DNA of 64,000 nt. Origin: Streptomyces antibioticus. Its GTDB lineage: Bacteria > Actinomycetota > Actinomycetes > Streptomycetales > Streptomycetaceae. The notes beneath the pieces were generated by a model. It did no database searches. It was given only the letters and a program-made list of their open reading frames with translations, and was not told where the DNA came from. This document shows, in pieces, positions 25,238 to 34,201 of the stretch. A program made the translations under genes and the position numbers. The DNA is taken from contig NZ_KQ948422.1 in the NCBI RefSeq assembly GCF_001514065.1, positions 620,001 to 684,000 on the forward strand, given 5' to 3'. Positions within the stretch are counted from its first letter, which is position 1, and the number at the start of each line of letters is the position of its first letter.

Positions 25238-26512
25238 TCAGCGCCGACGCTGGGCGGCCATCCACTGCCAGATGTGCGTCCCGTCGATGCTGGGGTCGTT
25301 GCGGGCCACGTAGATCCATGAGTAGTGGCCGAGGAACTGGTGGTCGTTCCAGACGACGTGGTCATAGAGCGTGATCAGTGATCCTGGGATCACTTCGTGC
25401 GCGTGGACGGTGTTGGCCTGCGCGTCGATGATGGGGTCATCACTGGATGCGACGAGCCAGCTCGGAGTGCTGATCAAGGCCAGCTCGCTGTCGGGGATCA
25501 GCGGTGTCTCCCCGGACGGGAAGGGCTCGACGACGCCGCAGATCGGCACGGAAGCAGCGAACAGGCTGGGATGGACGGTGGTCATCTTCAGGCTCATGTA
25601 GCCACCGTTGCTACAGCCGGCCACGTAGATCCGGTCACGGTCGACGCCGTTCCCGCGCACGACGTCGTTGATGATCTCGTGGATGAGGGGGGCGAAACGG
25701 GGGCCGTCCTCCATCCAGTAGGAGGTGCTCTGCGGGGCGACGACGTAGGCGCCGTCGAAGATGCGCTGCGCCTGGGGAGTGGCGAAGCCCAACGCACCAC
25801 GGTTGGCCCGCAGCGTGGTCTCGTTGTCGTAGTAGTTGTCGGGCAGTGAGGCGCCCTCGCCGCCGCCGTGCAGCCAGACGATCAGCGGACGCTTCTTGTG
25901 CCACCAGGAGCGGGACTCGGTGGGCGAGTACAGCCGGTACTTCATTCCCGAGCCGGAGACGTGGAAGCTGAACGCGTCCACCTCGGGGTCCGAGAGTCGA
26001 GGGTTCTGCACGAACTCGTCGATGACGACGGATCGGTGGTTGCGCAGCACGATCGGTGCGTGCTGCGTGATGGTGTAAGTGAGGTCGAGCAGCACGTTGC
26101 GGCCCTGGGCGGCGAGGTAGCTGAGCGTGCTCCCGCCGATCTGGCCTTCGGCATAGCTCAGTTCGAGGACGATGTTGCCGCTGTGGTCGAGCCGGACCGC
26201 GGTCACCGTGCGGTCGAGATCGTAGTCGGTCACCAGGTCGCCGCCGGGGGTGGTGGCGAACGGCCGGGTGCCCTTGGCGTGGACGCCGAAGGTGGCGGTG
26301 GTGAGGCCGGCGGGGTCGATCGGGCCGAACCGGGCGGTCTCCAGGGTGATCGAGGTGACCTGTTCGCCGCCGTCGAGAACCTGGGCGTTCAGGGTGAATC
26401 TCACGCCGGTGGGCGTGCGGCCGGCGGCATGAGCGGCGACGCCGGACAGGGACAGGCCGGCAGCGCCCGCGCCGGCGGCCAGAACGGTGCGACGGCTGAT
26501 ACGTGGTGCCAT
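25238..26512 (-). CDS. Secreted (Tat) esterase / prolyl-oligopeptidase-type hydrolase
   Basis: The protein is 424 residues, with a Tat signal (RISRRTVLAAGAGAAGLSLSG, then a cut near AHA). Residues about 35-160 form a beta-rich N-terminal domain. A C-terminal alpha/beta hydrolase domain follows, with oxyanion motif VWLHGGGEGA (about 215) and nucleophile elbow AGCSNGGYMS (Ser about 302), as in PHB-depolymerase-like and feruloyl/acetyl esterases (CE1-like). It is probably an extracellular esterase acting on plant polymers or small esters. GAGGAG precedes the ATG at 26512. It stands alone between the membrane-protein gene and the GH3 region. Confidence 0.85.
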   Translation of the reverse strand: MAPRISRRTVLAAGAGAAGLSLSGVAAHAAGRTPTGVRFTLNAQVLDGGEQVTSITLETARFGPIDPAGLTTATFGVHAKGTRPFATTPGGDLVTDYDLDRTVTAVRLDHSGNIVLELSYAEGQIGGSTLSYLAAQGRNVLLDLTYTITQHAPIVLRNHRSVVIDEFVQNPRLSDPEVDAFSFHVSGSGMKYRLYSPTESRSWWHKKRPLIVWLHGGGEGASLPDNYYDNETTLRANRGALGFATPQAQRIFDGAYVVAPQSTSYWMEDGPRFAPLIHEIINDVVRGNGVDRDRIYVAGCSNGGYMSLKMTTVHPSLFAASVPICGVVEPFPSGETPLIPDSELALISTPSWLVASSDDPIIDAQANTVHAHEVIPGSLITLYDHVVWNDHQFLGHYSWIYVARNDPSIDGTHIWQWMAAQRRR

Positions 26513-27176
26513 GCGGACTCCTCAGGGGGTCGGTGGCTTCACCGCGGCCCGTGCGCCGAGCGCTGTGGGGCCGCCGTCGAGAAGAGGAAGCAGTCGCCGC
26601 GCCTGCCGGGACTCACAACGCGGAGCGGCTGACGCGGACTCAGCCGACACGAGGCCGGCAGGACAGCGAGGCCTGCCGGGTGGGCAAGCCTCTGCCGGAC
26701 CGGGAATCGCGCTGAATTCCGTGGGATTTCGGGCCGACGAGAAAGCCAAGATCTGCCTTGCAAGAAAGGCGTGCGACGTTACTGGTCCGTTCAGCGAACC
26801 CGCGACGGAAGGCAACGCACCGGCTTCAGGAGTTGGATTGGTGCGGCATCGAACCGGAATTCCGGGCCTCGGGAACTCGCGCGGCTGCATCAGACACTGA
26901 CTTCGCACACGGCGAGGCAAGACCCAACAGTCCAGCCTGACCTGCTGTTCTCTCTGACGTGGACGGAGCCGGTGAGCAGCTGGACGCGATCACTGCCGGC
27001 GCCCGGACACCGATGAGCCTGCGGGGCGGATCAAGTGGCCTGCATTGAGTACTGGTTATGAACCGGTGAAGCCTGCGAGATCGATTTCGTCTTCACTTAT
27101 TGACGCGTCAAATGGTCACTCCTAGCCTCCTCGTGCATCCGGCTCCCGGCCGGACAAGGCAGAGAGGACGCTGTCT
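26513..27176. other. 664-base intergenic region upstream of the esterase and GH3 genes
   Basis: The divergent gap holds the GH3 promoter at its right end (27100-27128) and presumably the esterase promoter at its left end. I found no supported gene; short open frames here are Arg/Ser/Pro-rich without recognisable motifs. Confidence 0.5.
27100..27128 (+). promoter_or_regulatory. GH3 promoter with overlapping palindrome
   Basis: TTGACG (27100-27105) and TAGCCT (27123-27128) have a 17-base spacer. The -35 box is part of TTGACGCGTCAA (27100-27111), a perfect 12-base palindrome with central CG, compatible with a LacI-type repressor that would block polymerase. GAGAGGA then precedes the GTG start at 27177. 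Confidence 0.45.
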
Positions 27177-30100
27177 GTGAATCCCGCACATAGAAGCTCT
27201 CGGACCCGTGCCGTGACCGTGGCAGCCGCCGCCTCGGTCGTGGTTTCGGCCCTGATGTTCGGCGGGCTGCTGCCCGCCCAGGCCGCCACCACCGATCCCA
27301 CGCCGAGCGCTCTGGAGAAGACCAACGCGGCCCTGTCCCGCTCCGCCGGAGCGCAGGGCATGGTGCTGATGGAGAATCACGATCAGGCACTGCCGATCGC
27401 GTCGTCAGGAAACGTCGCCCTGTACGGAATCGGCGCCTACGTCACCGTCAAGGGCGGCACCGGCTCCGGCGCCGTCAACAACCGTGCGACGGTCACCGCC
27501 CGCCAAGGCCTGGAGAGCGCGGGCTACAAGGTCACCACCAGCAGCGCCTACTGGTCCGCGATGACCTCGGCCTACGACACCAAGTACGGCAACAGCGGCT
27601 CCGGCGGCATCTTCGGCCCGACGATCGACTACTCCTCGGTGGAACAGCCGCTCACCGCCGACACGGTGAAGCCCACCACGAAGACCGACACGGCCGTCTA
27701 CGTGATAGCCCGCAACTCCGGTGAGGGCGCCGACCGTTCGTCCGGCAAGGGCGACTACCAGCTGGCCGACACCGAGCGCGCCAACCTCGAACTCCTGGGC
27801 CGCACCTACAAGCGCGTGGTCGTCGTCATCAACTCCGGCGGTGTCATCGACACCACCTTCTACCGGCAGATCAACAAGGCGGAGAGGGACGCTTCCGGCG
27901 GGCTCGCGCTGGACGCGATGCTGCTCATGAGCCAGGCCGGTCAGGAGAGCGGCAACGCCCTGGTCGACGTGTTGAAGGGAACCGTCACCCCTTCGGGCAA
28001 GCTCACCGACACCTGGGCCTCGGCCTACTCGCTCTACCCGACCTCCGCGACCTTCGCGAACAACGACGGGAACTCCACCACCGAGGAGTACAGCGAAGGC
28101 ATCTACGTCGGCTACCGCTACTTCGACTCCTTCTACAAGCGACTCGCCCCCGACCCCGCCTCCGTCGTCAACTACCCCTTCGGCTACGGCGCTTCCTACA
28201 CCGACTTCGATGTCCGAGCGCAGAAGGTCACCGCCGGCGCGCAGCAGGTGAAGGTCACCGCCAAGGTCACCAACACCGGGAAGCGCTACAGCGGCAGCGA
28301 GGTGGTGCAGATCTACGTCTCCGCCCCGCAGACCGGCCAGGACAAGGCGTACCAGCAGCTGGCGGGCTACGCGAAAACCGACAACCTGGCTCCCGGCGCC
28401 TCGCAGACCGTGACCATCAGCTTCGACACCACCTCCCTGGCCTCCTACGACGAGTCCCGCGCCGCCTACGTCCTGGACGCGGGCGACTACCTGGTCCGTG
28501 TCGGCACCTCCTCCCGCGACACCCACGTCGCAGCCAGGTTGAGCCTGCTCAAGAGCGTGGTGACGGAGCAGGACCACACCGAGCTGGACGACCAGAAGCC
28601 CACGAGCGAACTGACCAGCGACCCGGCCGACTTCTACACCTACGCCGGTGAGAAGAACGAGATCGCGCGAGCCCAGCGGATCTTCCTCAACCCGAAGTCG
28701 TTCCGCACCGAGCACAACGCCTCGCCCTACGAGCAGGACGTCACCGTCGACTCCTCCTCCCCGTACTACGCGCTCGACGGGTCGAAGGTCTCCTCGACCA
28801 CCGTCTACCTGGACAGGAACCAGAAGAACTGGGAGAACACCGGCGCCCCCTACAAGGCGAAGACCGGTGAGAACGTCAAGTACGTCAACACCAGTTCCTC
28901 CTCCACGCTGTACGACGTCGCCAAGGGCAAGGTCTCCATGGAGCAGTTCGTCGCCGGCCTGTCGGTGACACAGCTCGCCAACATCGTGGAAGGCACCAGC
29001 CTGAGTGGCACCACCCCGTCCGCCGTCGGCGCCGCCGGCTACACCACCGGCGCCTACGAAAGCCTGGGCATCCCCAGCACGACCCTGGCGGACGGGCCCG
29101 CCGGACTGCGCCTCACCCAGCAGATCGCCACCACGCCCACCTCCTACCAGTACGCCACAGCCTTCCCGATCGGCACCTCGCTCGCCCAGACCTGGGACCG
29201 GGACCTGGTCCGGAAGGTCGGCGCGGCGATCGGCGAGGAGATGAACACCTACGGAGTCCAGCTGTGGCTGGCGCCCGGCATGAACCTCCACCGCGACCCG
29301 CTCAACGGCCGCAACTTCGAGTACTACTCCGAGGACCCGCTGATCACCGGCCTCACCGCCGCCGCCACCACCCAGGGCGTGCAGAGCAGGCCGGGCGCCG
29401 GTGTCACGATCAAGCATCTCGCCGGGAACAACCAGGAGACCAGCCGCAGCGGCGGCAACGACGTGGTCGGTGAGCGGGCGATGCGCGAGATGGAGCTCAA
29501 GGGCTTCGAGATCGCGGTGAAGGCCGCCCAGCCGATGGCCGTCATGAGCTCCTACAACAAGATCAACAACACCTACGCGTCCGGCAACTACGACCTCCTC
29601 ACCGACCTGCTGCGCGGTGAATGGGGCTTCCAGGGCACCGTGATGACCGACTGGGGCGGCGCGCACGGCGCGACCAACACGATGTACTCGGGCAACGACC
29701 TGATCATGCCCGGCGGGAAACCCTCCGACATCGTCAACGCGACGATCAAGACCGCGCCGGCCGTCGACCTCAACGGACTCCCCGCCTACACGAAGACGGT
29801 CAAGACCACCGGCAACCCCAGCTACACCTTCCAGCTCGGCGCGCTCACCCTGGCCGCAGGCGGCACAACGACCGTCTCCACCACCGTCGACAGCAAGACC
29901 GACCTGTCGAAGACCCCGCTCTCCGGCACGGTCACCGTGGACGCCATCAACAACCAGACCTACACGGCCAACGCCAAGTTCACCTCGGTCGACGACGCCT
30001 ATCGCTCCGTGCAGACCCTGCTGGCCTCCACTGCCCTGACCGCCGCGCAGAAGGCCGCGATCACCGTCTCGGGCGTCCAGTACGCGACCGCCGGTGACGC

Positions 30101-30365
30101 CACCACACCGGTCGTCTCCTACACGGTGAACCTGTCCGGCACCTACCCGGCCGAGAACACCTACACGATGCGCCTGGGCGACCTCCAGCGCAGCGCCGTA
30201 CGTATCCTCACCACCGCCTCCAACACCTCCTCGTTCCAGCAGCTCGCCAAGAAGCAGAAGGTCAAGGGCATCTCGGTCGGCTCCTACACCGAGCAGTTCA
30301 GGAATCTCGACCCGATCGTCGAGTCGTCCAAGAGCCGGATCCAGGAACCCCACCACAGGCACTGA
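27177..30365 (+). CDS. Secreted GH3 beta-glucosidase with circularly permuted domains
   Basis: A 1062-residue glycoside hydrolase family 3 enzyme with a Sec signal peptide (cut near PAQA-ATTD, about residue 37). Domain order is reversed from usual: the alpha/beta-sandwich GH3_C domain comes first (about 45-290, ending GTVTPSGKLTDTWA), then a fibronectin-III-like domain (about 350-455), then the TIM-barrel GH3_N domain (about 600-860). The nucleophile is Asp825 in VMTDWGGAHG; LHRDPLNGRNFEYYSEDP and TIKHLAGNNQ form the substrate pocket. A further C-terminal extension of about 200 residues follows. It would release glucose or related sugars outside the cell. GTG start, GAGAGGA upstream. Confidence 0.93.
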   Translation: MNPAHRSSRTRAVTVAAAASVVVSALMFGGLLPAQAATTDPTPSALEKTNAALSRSAGAQGMVLMENHDQALPIASSGNVALYGIGAYVTVKGGTGSGAVNNRATVTARQGLESAGYKVTTSSAYWSAMTSAYDTKYGNSGSGGIFGPTIDYSSVEQPLTADTVKPTTKTDTAVYVIARNSGEGADRSSGKGDYQLADTERANLELLGRTYKRVVVVINSGGVIDTTFYRQINKAERDASGGLALDAMLLMSQAGQESGNALVDVLKGTVTPSGKLTDTWASAYSLYPTSATFANNDGNSTTEEYSEGIYVGYRYFDSFYKRLAPDPASVVNYPFGYGASYTDFDVRAQKVTAGAQQVKVTAKVTNTGKRYSGSEVVQIYVSAPQTGQDKAYQQLAGYAKTDNLAPGASQTVTISFDTTSLASYDESRAAYVLDAGDYLVRVGTSSRDTHVAARLSLLKSVVTEQDHTELDDQKPTSELTSDPADFYTYAGEKNEIARAQRIFLNPKSFRTEHNASPYEQDVTVDSSSPYYALDGSKVSSTTVYLDRNQKNWENTGAPYKAKTGENVKYVNTSSSSTLYDVAKGKVSMEQFVAGLSVTQLANIVEGTSLSGTTPSAVGAAGYTTGAYESLGIPSTTLADGPAGLRLTQQIATTPTSYQYATAFPIGTSLAQTWDRDLVRKVGAAIGEEMNTYGVQLWLAPGMNLHRDPLNGRNFEYYSEDPLITGLTAAATTQGVQSRPGAGVTIKHLAGNNQETSRSGGNDVVGERAMREMELKGFEIAVKAAQPMAVMSSYNKINNTYASGNYDLLTDLLRGEWGFQGTVMTDWGGAHGATNTMYSGNDLIMPGGKPSDIVNATIKTAPAVDLNGLPAYTKTVKTTGNPSYTFQLGALTLAAGGTTTVSTTVDSKTDLSKTPLSGTVTVDAINNQTYTANAKFTSVDDAYRSVQTLLASTALTAAQKAAITVSGVQYATAGDATTPVVSYTVNLSGTYPAENTYTMRLGDLQRSAVRILTTASNTSSFQQLAKKQKVKGISVGSYTEQFRNLDPIVESSKSRIQEPHHRH

Positions 30366-30375
30366 CGGGCCGAAC

Positions 30376-30411
30376 GCGGGGGCAGGGGCGGGACGAGCCA
30401 CCTGCCTCCGC
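30376..30411. terminator. Terminator hairpin after GH3
   Basis: GCGGGGGCAGG (30376-30386) pairs with CCTGCCTCCGC (30401-30411), 11 bp with one G-U pair, just after the GH3 stop and before the convergent hydrolase gene. Confidence 0.6.
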
Positions 30412-30494
30412 ATCGGCCGGCGTCACACGACCCTCCGAGCACAGGCAGAGGTTGTGCCACCCCTGGCCCAACCTGCGGCAGCCAGTGCCACGGG

Positions 30495-31451
30495 TCACGC
30501 CTTGGAACGCCACATCTCTTTGTAGGGGGCCAGGAACTCGCTCAGGGCCGACAGCATCTGTTCGGGTGCTTCCTCGGCCGGGTAGTGGCCGCACTCAGGC
30601 AGGATCACCGTCTGCACGTCCTGCGCACCCAGCTCCATCGTGGCACCGACCGCCGCGCCCACACTCATCTCACCGCCGATCGCCAGAACGGGAAGCGAGA
30701 GCCGCTGAGTCCTGCGCTTCTCGTTCTGCGCGATGGTCGAGTCCAGCGCCCGGTAGAACTCGAAACTGCACCGCAAGGCTTCCGGGTCGGACGCCAGCAC
30801 GTCGACGTAGTACTGGACGGCATGCCCGGGCAGCGGCTTCCCCGCCTTCTTCGCGAACTGGTCGCCGAAATAGACCTCTTCCCGCCCTCGGACCAACTGC
30901 TCGTTGACTGCTGCCAGGCGGTTGAAGGCGAAATGCCACAGGCGCTCATTGGCCTCGCGCGTCCCCAGAACGGGAGCGGAGTGGGAAAGCCCGGGGATGG
31001 TCGCTTCGGCGACGGCCAGCCGGTCGACCCGCTCCGGGTGGTCCGCGGCCAGGGCATAGCCGGTCCACATGCCGACGTCATGGCCGACCATGGCGAATCG
31101 CTCATGCCCGAGAGAATCCATGAGCGTGACCAAGTCACGGGCCAGGGTGCCGGTGTCGTACCCGTCCCGCGGCTTGTCGGACAGACCGACGCCACGCGGA
31201 TCGACGGCGACGACATGAAAGTCCCGGGCGAGTGCGGGCATCAGGAAACGCCAGGCGTACCAGGTCTGCGGCCAGCCGGCCACCAACAGCAGCGCAGGGC
31301 CGGATCCGCCGGTGACGGCGTGCAGACGCAGTTCGCCGATGTCCACGTACCGACTGGTGAAGAGGTCGGCGAAACCGGTCGGGAGCTCCGGCGCACCGGA
31401 GGCCGAACCTGGCCCCTGAGGGGTCGGGAGGTCAGCGGACGAGAGGTTCAT
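30495..31451 (-). CDS. Alpha/beta hydrolase, epoxide-hydrolase type
   Basis: This 318-residue hydrolase shows VAGWPQTWYAWR (oxyanion HGxP-like motif), the nucleophile elbow VGHDVGMWTGY with Asp in place of Ser, and a late ECGHYPAEEAPEQ with the catalytic His. These features place it with epoxide hydrolases and haloalkane dehalogenases; absence of a halide-binding Trp after the Asp favours epoxide-type or unknown ester chemistry. The ATG at 31451 is preferred over an upstream in-frame start. It is divergent from a TetR regulator with two operator-like palindromes between them, so it is almost certainly that regulator's target. Confidence 0.88.
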   Translation of the reverse strand: MNLSSADLPTPQGPGSASGAPELPTGFADLFTSRYVDIGELRLHAVTGGSGPALLLVAGWPQTWYAWRFLMPALARDFHVVAVDPRGVGLSDKPRDGYDTGTLARDLVTLMDSLGHERFAMVGHDVGMWTGYALAADHPERVDRLAVAEATIPGLSHSAPVLGTREANERLWHFAFNRLAAVNEQLVRGREEVYFGDQFAKKAGKPLPGHAVQYYVDVLASDPEALRCSFEFYRALDSTIAQNEKRRTQRLSLPVLAIGGEMSVGAAVGATMELGAQDVQTVILPECGHYPAEEAPEQMLSALSEFLAPYKEMWRSKA

Positions 31452-31546
31452 AGTGCCCTTTCGTTTCAGAGCTGGGCCGACGCGGACACGTGGCACGCGG
31501 ACCGCACGAGCCTCGCGCCCCGGACGGTCACCCCACCCTAGGCATC

Positions 31547-31587
31547 TTGGAACGATCGGTCAAAGATAGTTTGACCAGTCGGTCCAA
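31547..31587. promoter_or_regulatory. Double TetR-type operator
   Basis: Two 18-base arms, TTGGAACGATCGGTCAAA (31547-31564) and TTTGACCAGTCGGTCCAA (31570-31587), are inverted with 15 of 18 positions complementary, separated by GATAG. Each arm is itself near-palindromic, suggesting two adjacent dimer sites covering the divergent hydrolase and TetR promoters. Confidence 0.65.
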
Positions 31588-31631
31588 GATGCTGCTAGCC
31601 TCACAACAGCGATGTGATCAGGAGGTGCACC

Positions 31632-32219
31632 GTGTCGGGCCGAAAGCAGTTCGACGTCGGCACGGCCGTCGACCAGGCGATGCGGGTGTTCTGGGAACGC
31701 GGCTATGCCGACACCTCGCTCGACTCCTTGACCTCCGCCACCGGTCTCGGCCGGGGCTCGCTCTACGGTGCCTTCGGCAACAAGGAGACCCTGTTCACCC
31801 AGTGCCTCGATCGTTACTCCGCCATCTACGGGACGCGTTTTGAGCAGGCATTGGCCGCGCACCCGCACAATCCGGTCCGCTCGATCGAGGCGTTCTACGC
31901 CGTCACCCTGGATCGCATCGCGGACCCCTCGGTCCCCGCAGGCTGCCTCATCGCACAGTCGGCCGCGCAGTCGTCGACCCTAAGCGCGGAGTGCGGCGCC
32001 CGTGTGCGCAGCCTCATCGCCGCGCAGCAACAGCGGGTACGTACGTCCTTGGCCGGCTCTTCGACCGACGGTCAATCGCTGGACGAGCTCGCCATGTTCG
32101 TGGTTGCGGTCAACCAATCGCTGGCCGTCCTCAGCCGCACCGGGTCCCCGCACTCCGAGCTGCGATCCGTGGCCCGCCTCGCATGCTCCACGGTGGCCAA
32201 CACCATCAGCGCGAACTGA
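31632..32219 (+). CDS. TetR/AcrR-family repressor
   Basis: A 195-residue TetR-family protein. The N-terminal helix-turn-helix reads AVDQAMRVFWERGYADTSLDSLTSATGLGRGSLYGAFGNKETLF, and the remainder is the helical ligand-binding domain. Its FWERGY-x-SLYGAFGNKE pattern belongs to the subgroup that controls divergent oxidoreductases or hydrolases in response to electrophiles. The GTG at 31632 follows AGGAGGTG, a near-perfect ribosome site. A double operator lies directly upstream, so autoregulation together with control of the hydrolase is likely. Confidence 0.9.
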   Translation: MSGRKQFDVGTAVDQAMRVFWERGYADTSLDSLTSATGLGRGSLYGAFGNKETLFTQCLDRYSAIYGTRFEQALAAHPHNPVRSIEAFYAVTLDRIADPSVPAGCLIAQSAAQSSTLSAECGARVRSLIAAQQQRVRTSLAGSSTDGQSLDELAMFVVAVNQSLAVLSRTGSPHSELRSVARLACSTVANTISAN

Positions 32220-32243
32220 CATCGGGAGTCCACCGGTTGTTTC

Positions 32244-32285
32244 GCCCGCTGCCCGTTCCCTGCCATGCGGGAACAGACAGCGGGC
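32244..32285. terminator. Terminator between convergent TetR and carboxylesterase genes
   Basis: Two-part stem: GCCCGCTG (32244-32251) with CAGCGGGC (32278-32285), and GTTCCC (32255-32260) with GGGAAC (32269-32274), around an 8-base loop. Confidence 0.65.
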
Positions 32286-32361
32286 CTGCGGATACCGCGT
32301 GACTGCGCCGTACCGCACGGAGCGGCGTCGGTCAGTCCGCTATCGCATCATCGCCGGGAGC

Positions 32362-34008
32362 TCAGTCGATGCTGTTCCAGAACCGGCACTGATGGTCCCT
32401 CTCATATGCGGCGCCGGCGACGGCCGTGCTACTGCCGCCGGGGAGCAACGACATCAGGCGGCCGCTGCGGTACGACGGCCAGGTGGCCTGACCGGCGGCG
32501 TGCACGTTGGGTGAACCGGTGCGGATGAACGACCCCCAGTAGTTGGTCATCTCCTTCGCGAGCTGCCGCTGCGCCGCCGTGAACTGCGACGACAGGGGCT
32601 CGTCACCGCCGAAGTAGGCCCAGACGTAAGGGAGTTCCGCCGCATGTGTGGCACCGGCGTCAAAGCCGGGCAGCGCGGCGGAGAGCCGCGACGGGGCGTC
32701 CTGGTCGTTGAACTCGTAGAAGTACGTGCGCGCCTGGTTACCGGTGTAGTCCCGCGCCAACTGCTGCGCCGGGCACCCGCCGAGGCCGATCATGTAACCG
32801 CTGTCGGTCCACACGTCGCCGACCGCATAGGTGCCGGTGTAGGGGCTGGGGTAGGAGTCGTAGGGGTAGCGGGCGAGCACCGCGTCGGCGTGGATACCGT
32901 ATTCGTCACGCATGGTCTGCTCGTACGCGCTCTCGGTGGCCGCGGCGTAGGAGAGGGCGAACAGGCGTGCTTCGTCGCGATTGACGCCGATCAGCAGGGG
33001 GACGTTGTTGAAGCGTCCAGAGCTGAGTGCCGTCGCCGGCGCGAGCGGGAGTTCTGGTGTTCCCGCGGTCGGCAGGAGGGTTCCGGCGCTGTCGGCGAGG
33101 CTGCTGGACGCTGCCAGAAGGTCGCCGCTCGATCGGGTGCGCAAGCATGCGGCCAGTGCCGAGGTCTCGGTGCAGCCGACCGCCTTCGCGTAGGCCGTGC
33201 TCCGTGCGGTGGCCACCGTCGCCGTGAGGCTCTCACAGACGCCGCTTTCGACAATCGCCTTGCTGAACAGGCCGGCGGCCTTCGGTGAAGCGAGCAGCGC
33301 GCACACCGAGATACCGCCGGCGGACTCCCCGGCGATGCTCACCCGGCCGGGGTCGCCCCCGAACGACGCGATGTTGCGCTGGGTCCACTTCAGGGCCGCG
33401 ATCTGGTCGAGCATGCCGTAGTTGCCGTCGCCGCTGGAACTCAGACCGGGCACGTTGAGGTAGCCGAAGACGCCGAGCCGGTAGTTGATCGATACGACGA
33501 CGGCGTTCTGGCTGTCGGCGATCTGCGAGCCGTCGTACTCGTTGCCCGAGCCGGCCTTGAGTGAGCCGCCGTGGATCCAGAAGAGCACCGGCAGACGCTG
33601 ATGCCGGGCTTGCGCCCCTGTCGGCGTGTAGACGTTGAGGTACAGACAGTCCTCGCTGCCGGTGGACGCGGACGGGGTGCCATAGCCGCCCGCCTGCGCG
33701 CACTGGGCTGCGTACTCGGTCGCCTTGCGCACGCCCGACCACGACGTGGCCCGCTGCGGAGGCTGCCAGCGCAGCCGGCCGGTGGGTGCGGCCGCGTAGG
33801 GGATCCCGAGGTACTGGTGGGCGGACTCGGCGTTCTTGCCCTGGAGCCTGCCTGTGTCGGTCGAGACGATGAGGCCGCCGCTGTCGGCTGCTGCTGCGGG
33901 GGTCGGCATGCCCGACACCGCGGTGAAGCAGGCGGCGACCAGCGCCACCATGCCTGCCCGCAGCGCTTTTCGCCGTTGTGCGGTGCTGCCTCTGAAGAAA
34001 CCCAGCAT
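32362..34008 (-). CDS. Secreted type-B carboxylesterase
   Basis: A 548-residue carboxylesterase/lipase of the cholinesterase-like family. It has an export signal (RRKALRAGMVALVAACFTAVSG, cut near AAA-ADSG), YLGIPYAAAPTGRLRW, the first disulfide Cys in EDCLYLNVYTP, oxyanion FWIHGGSLKAGSG, nucleophile elbow AGESAGGISVC (Ser about 225) and a later TDSGYMIG. The unusual GGSLKAGSG lacks the common F after GGG/GGS. It probably hydrolyses extracellular esters. The ATG at 34008 is chosen because the signal peptide begins there; the upstream open frame is Arg-rich. It is divergent from an IclR regulator. Confidence 0.9.
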   Translation of the reverse strand: MLGFFRGSTAQRRKALRAGMVALVAACFTAVSGMPTPAAAADSGGLIVSTDTGRLQGKNAESAHQYLGIPYAAAPTGRLRWQPPQRATSWSGVRKATEYAAQCAQAGGYGTPSASTGSEDCLYLNVYTPTGAQARHQRLPVLFWIHGGSLKAGSGNEYDGSQIADSQNAVVVSINYRLGVFGYLNVPGLSSSGDGNYGMLDQIAALKWTQRNIASFGGDPGRVSIAGESAGGISVCALLASPKAAGLFSKAIVESGVCESLTATVATARSTAYAKAVGCTETSALAACLRTRSSGDLLAASSSLADSAGTLLPTAGTPELPLAPATALSSGRFNNVPLLIGVNRDEARLFALSYAAATESAYEQTMRDEYGIHADAVLARYPYDSYPSPYTGTYAVGDVWTDSGYMIGLGGCPAQQLARDYTGNQARTYFYEFNDQDAPSRLSAALPGFDAGATHAAELPYVWAYFGGDEPLSSQFTAAQRQLAKEMTNYWGSFIRTGSPNVHAAGQATWPSYRSGRLMSLLPGGSSTAVAGAAYERDHQCRFWNSID

Positions 34009-34201
34009 GTCATCCCATTCGTGAGAAGGTGCGCGGGAGATGCGAGAGAGCAGGTGCCGGCGGCAGTGGACCACCAGGCCCGCACAGAACGAACGGCTTC
34101 GGTCCGCTCTCCGGACCTCGCGGCGGCGCACGCGAGGAGGGCGCCGCTCGCCTCGACAGATCGAACGCCCGCTCCTGGTCCCGTACAGTCGAGATGCCGC
34201 G

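Noticed and set aside
27405-30413. About 1000-codon antisense frame opposite GH3
   Set aside because: Composition is Gly/Val/Arg/Asp-rich with no motifs; it mirrors the codon positions of the real GH3 gene.
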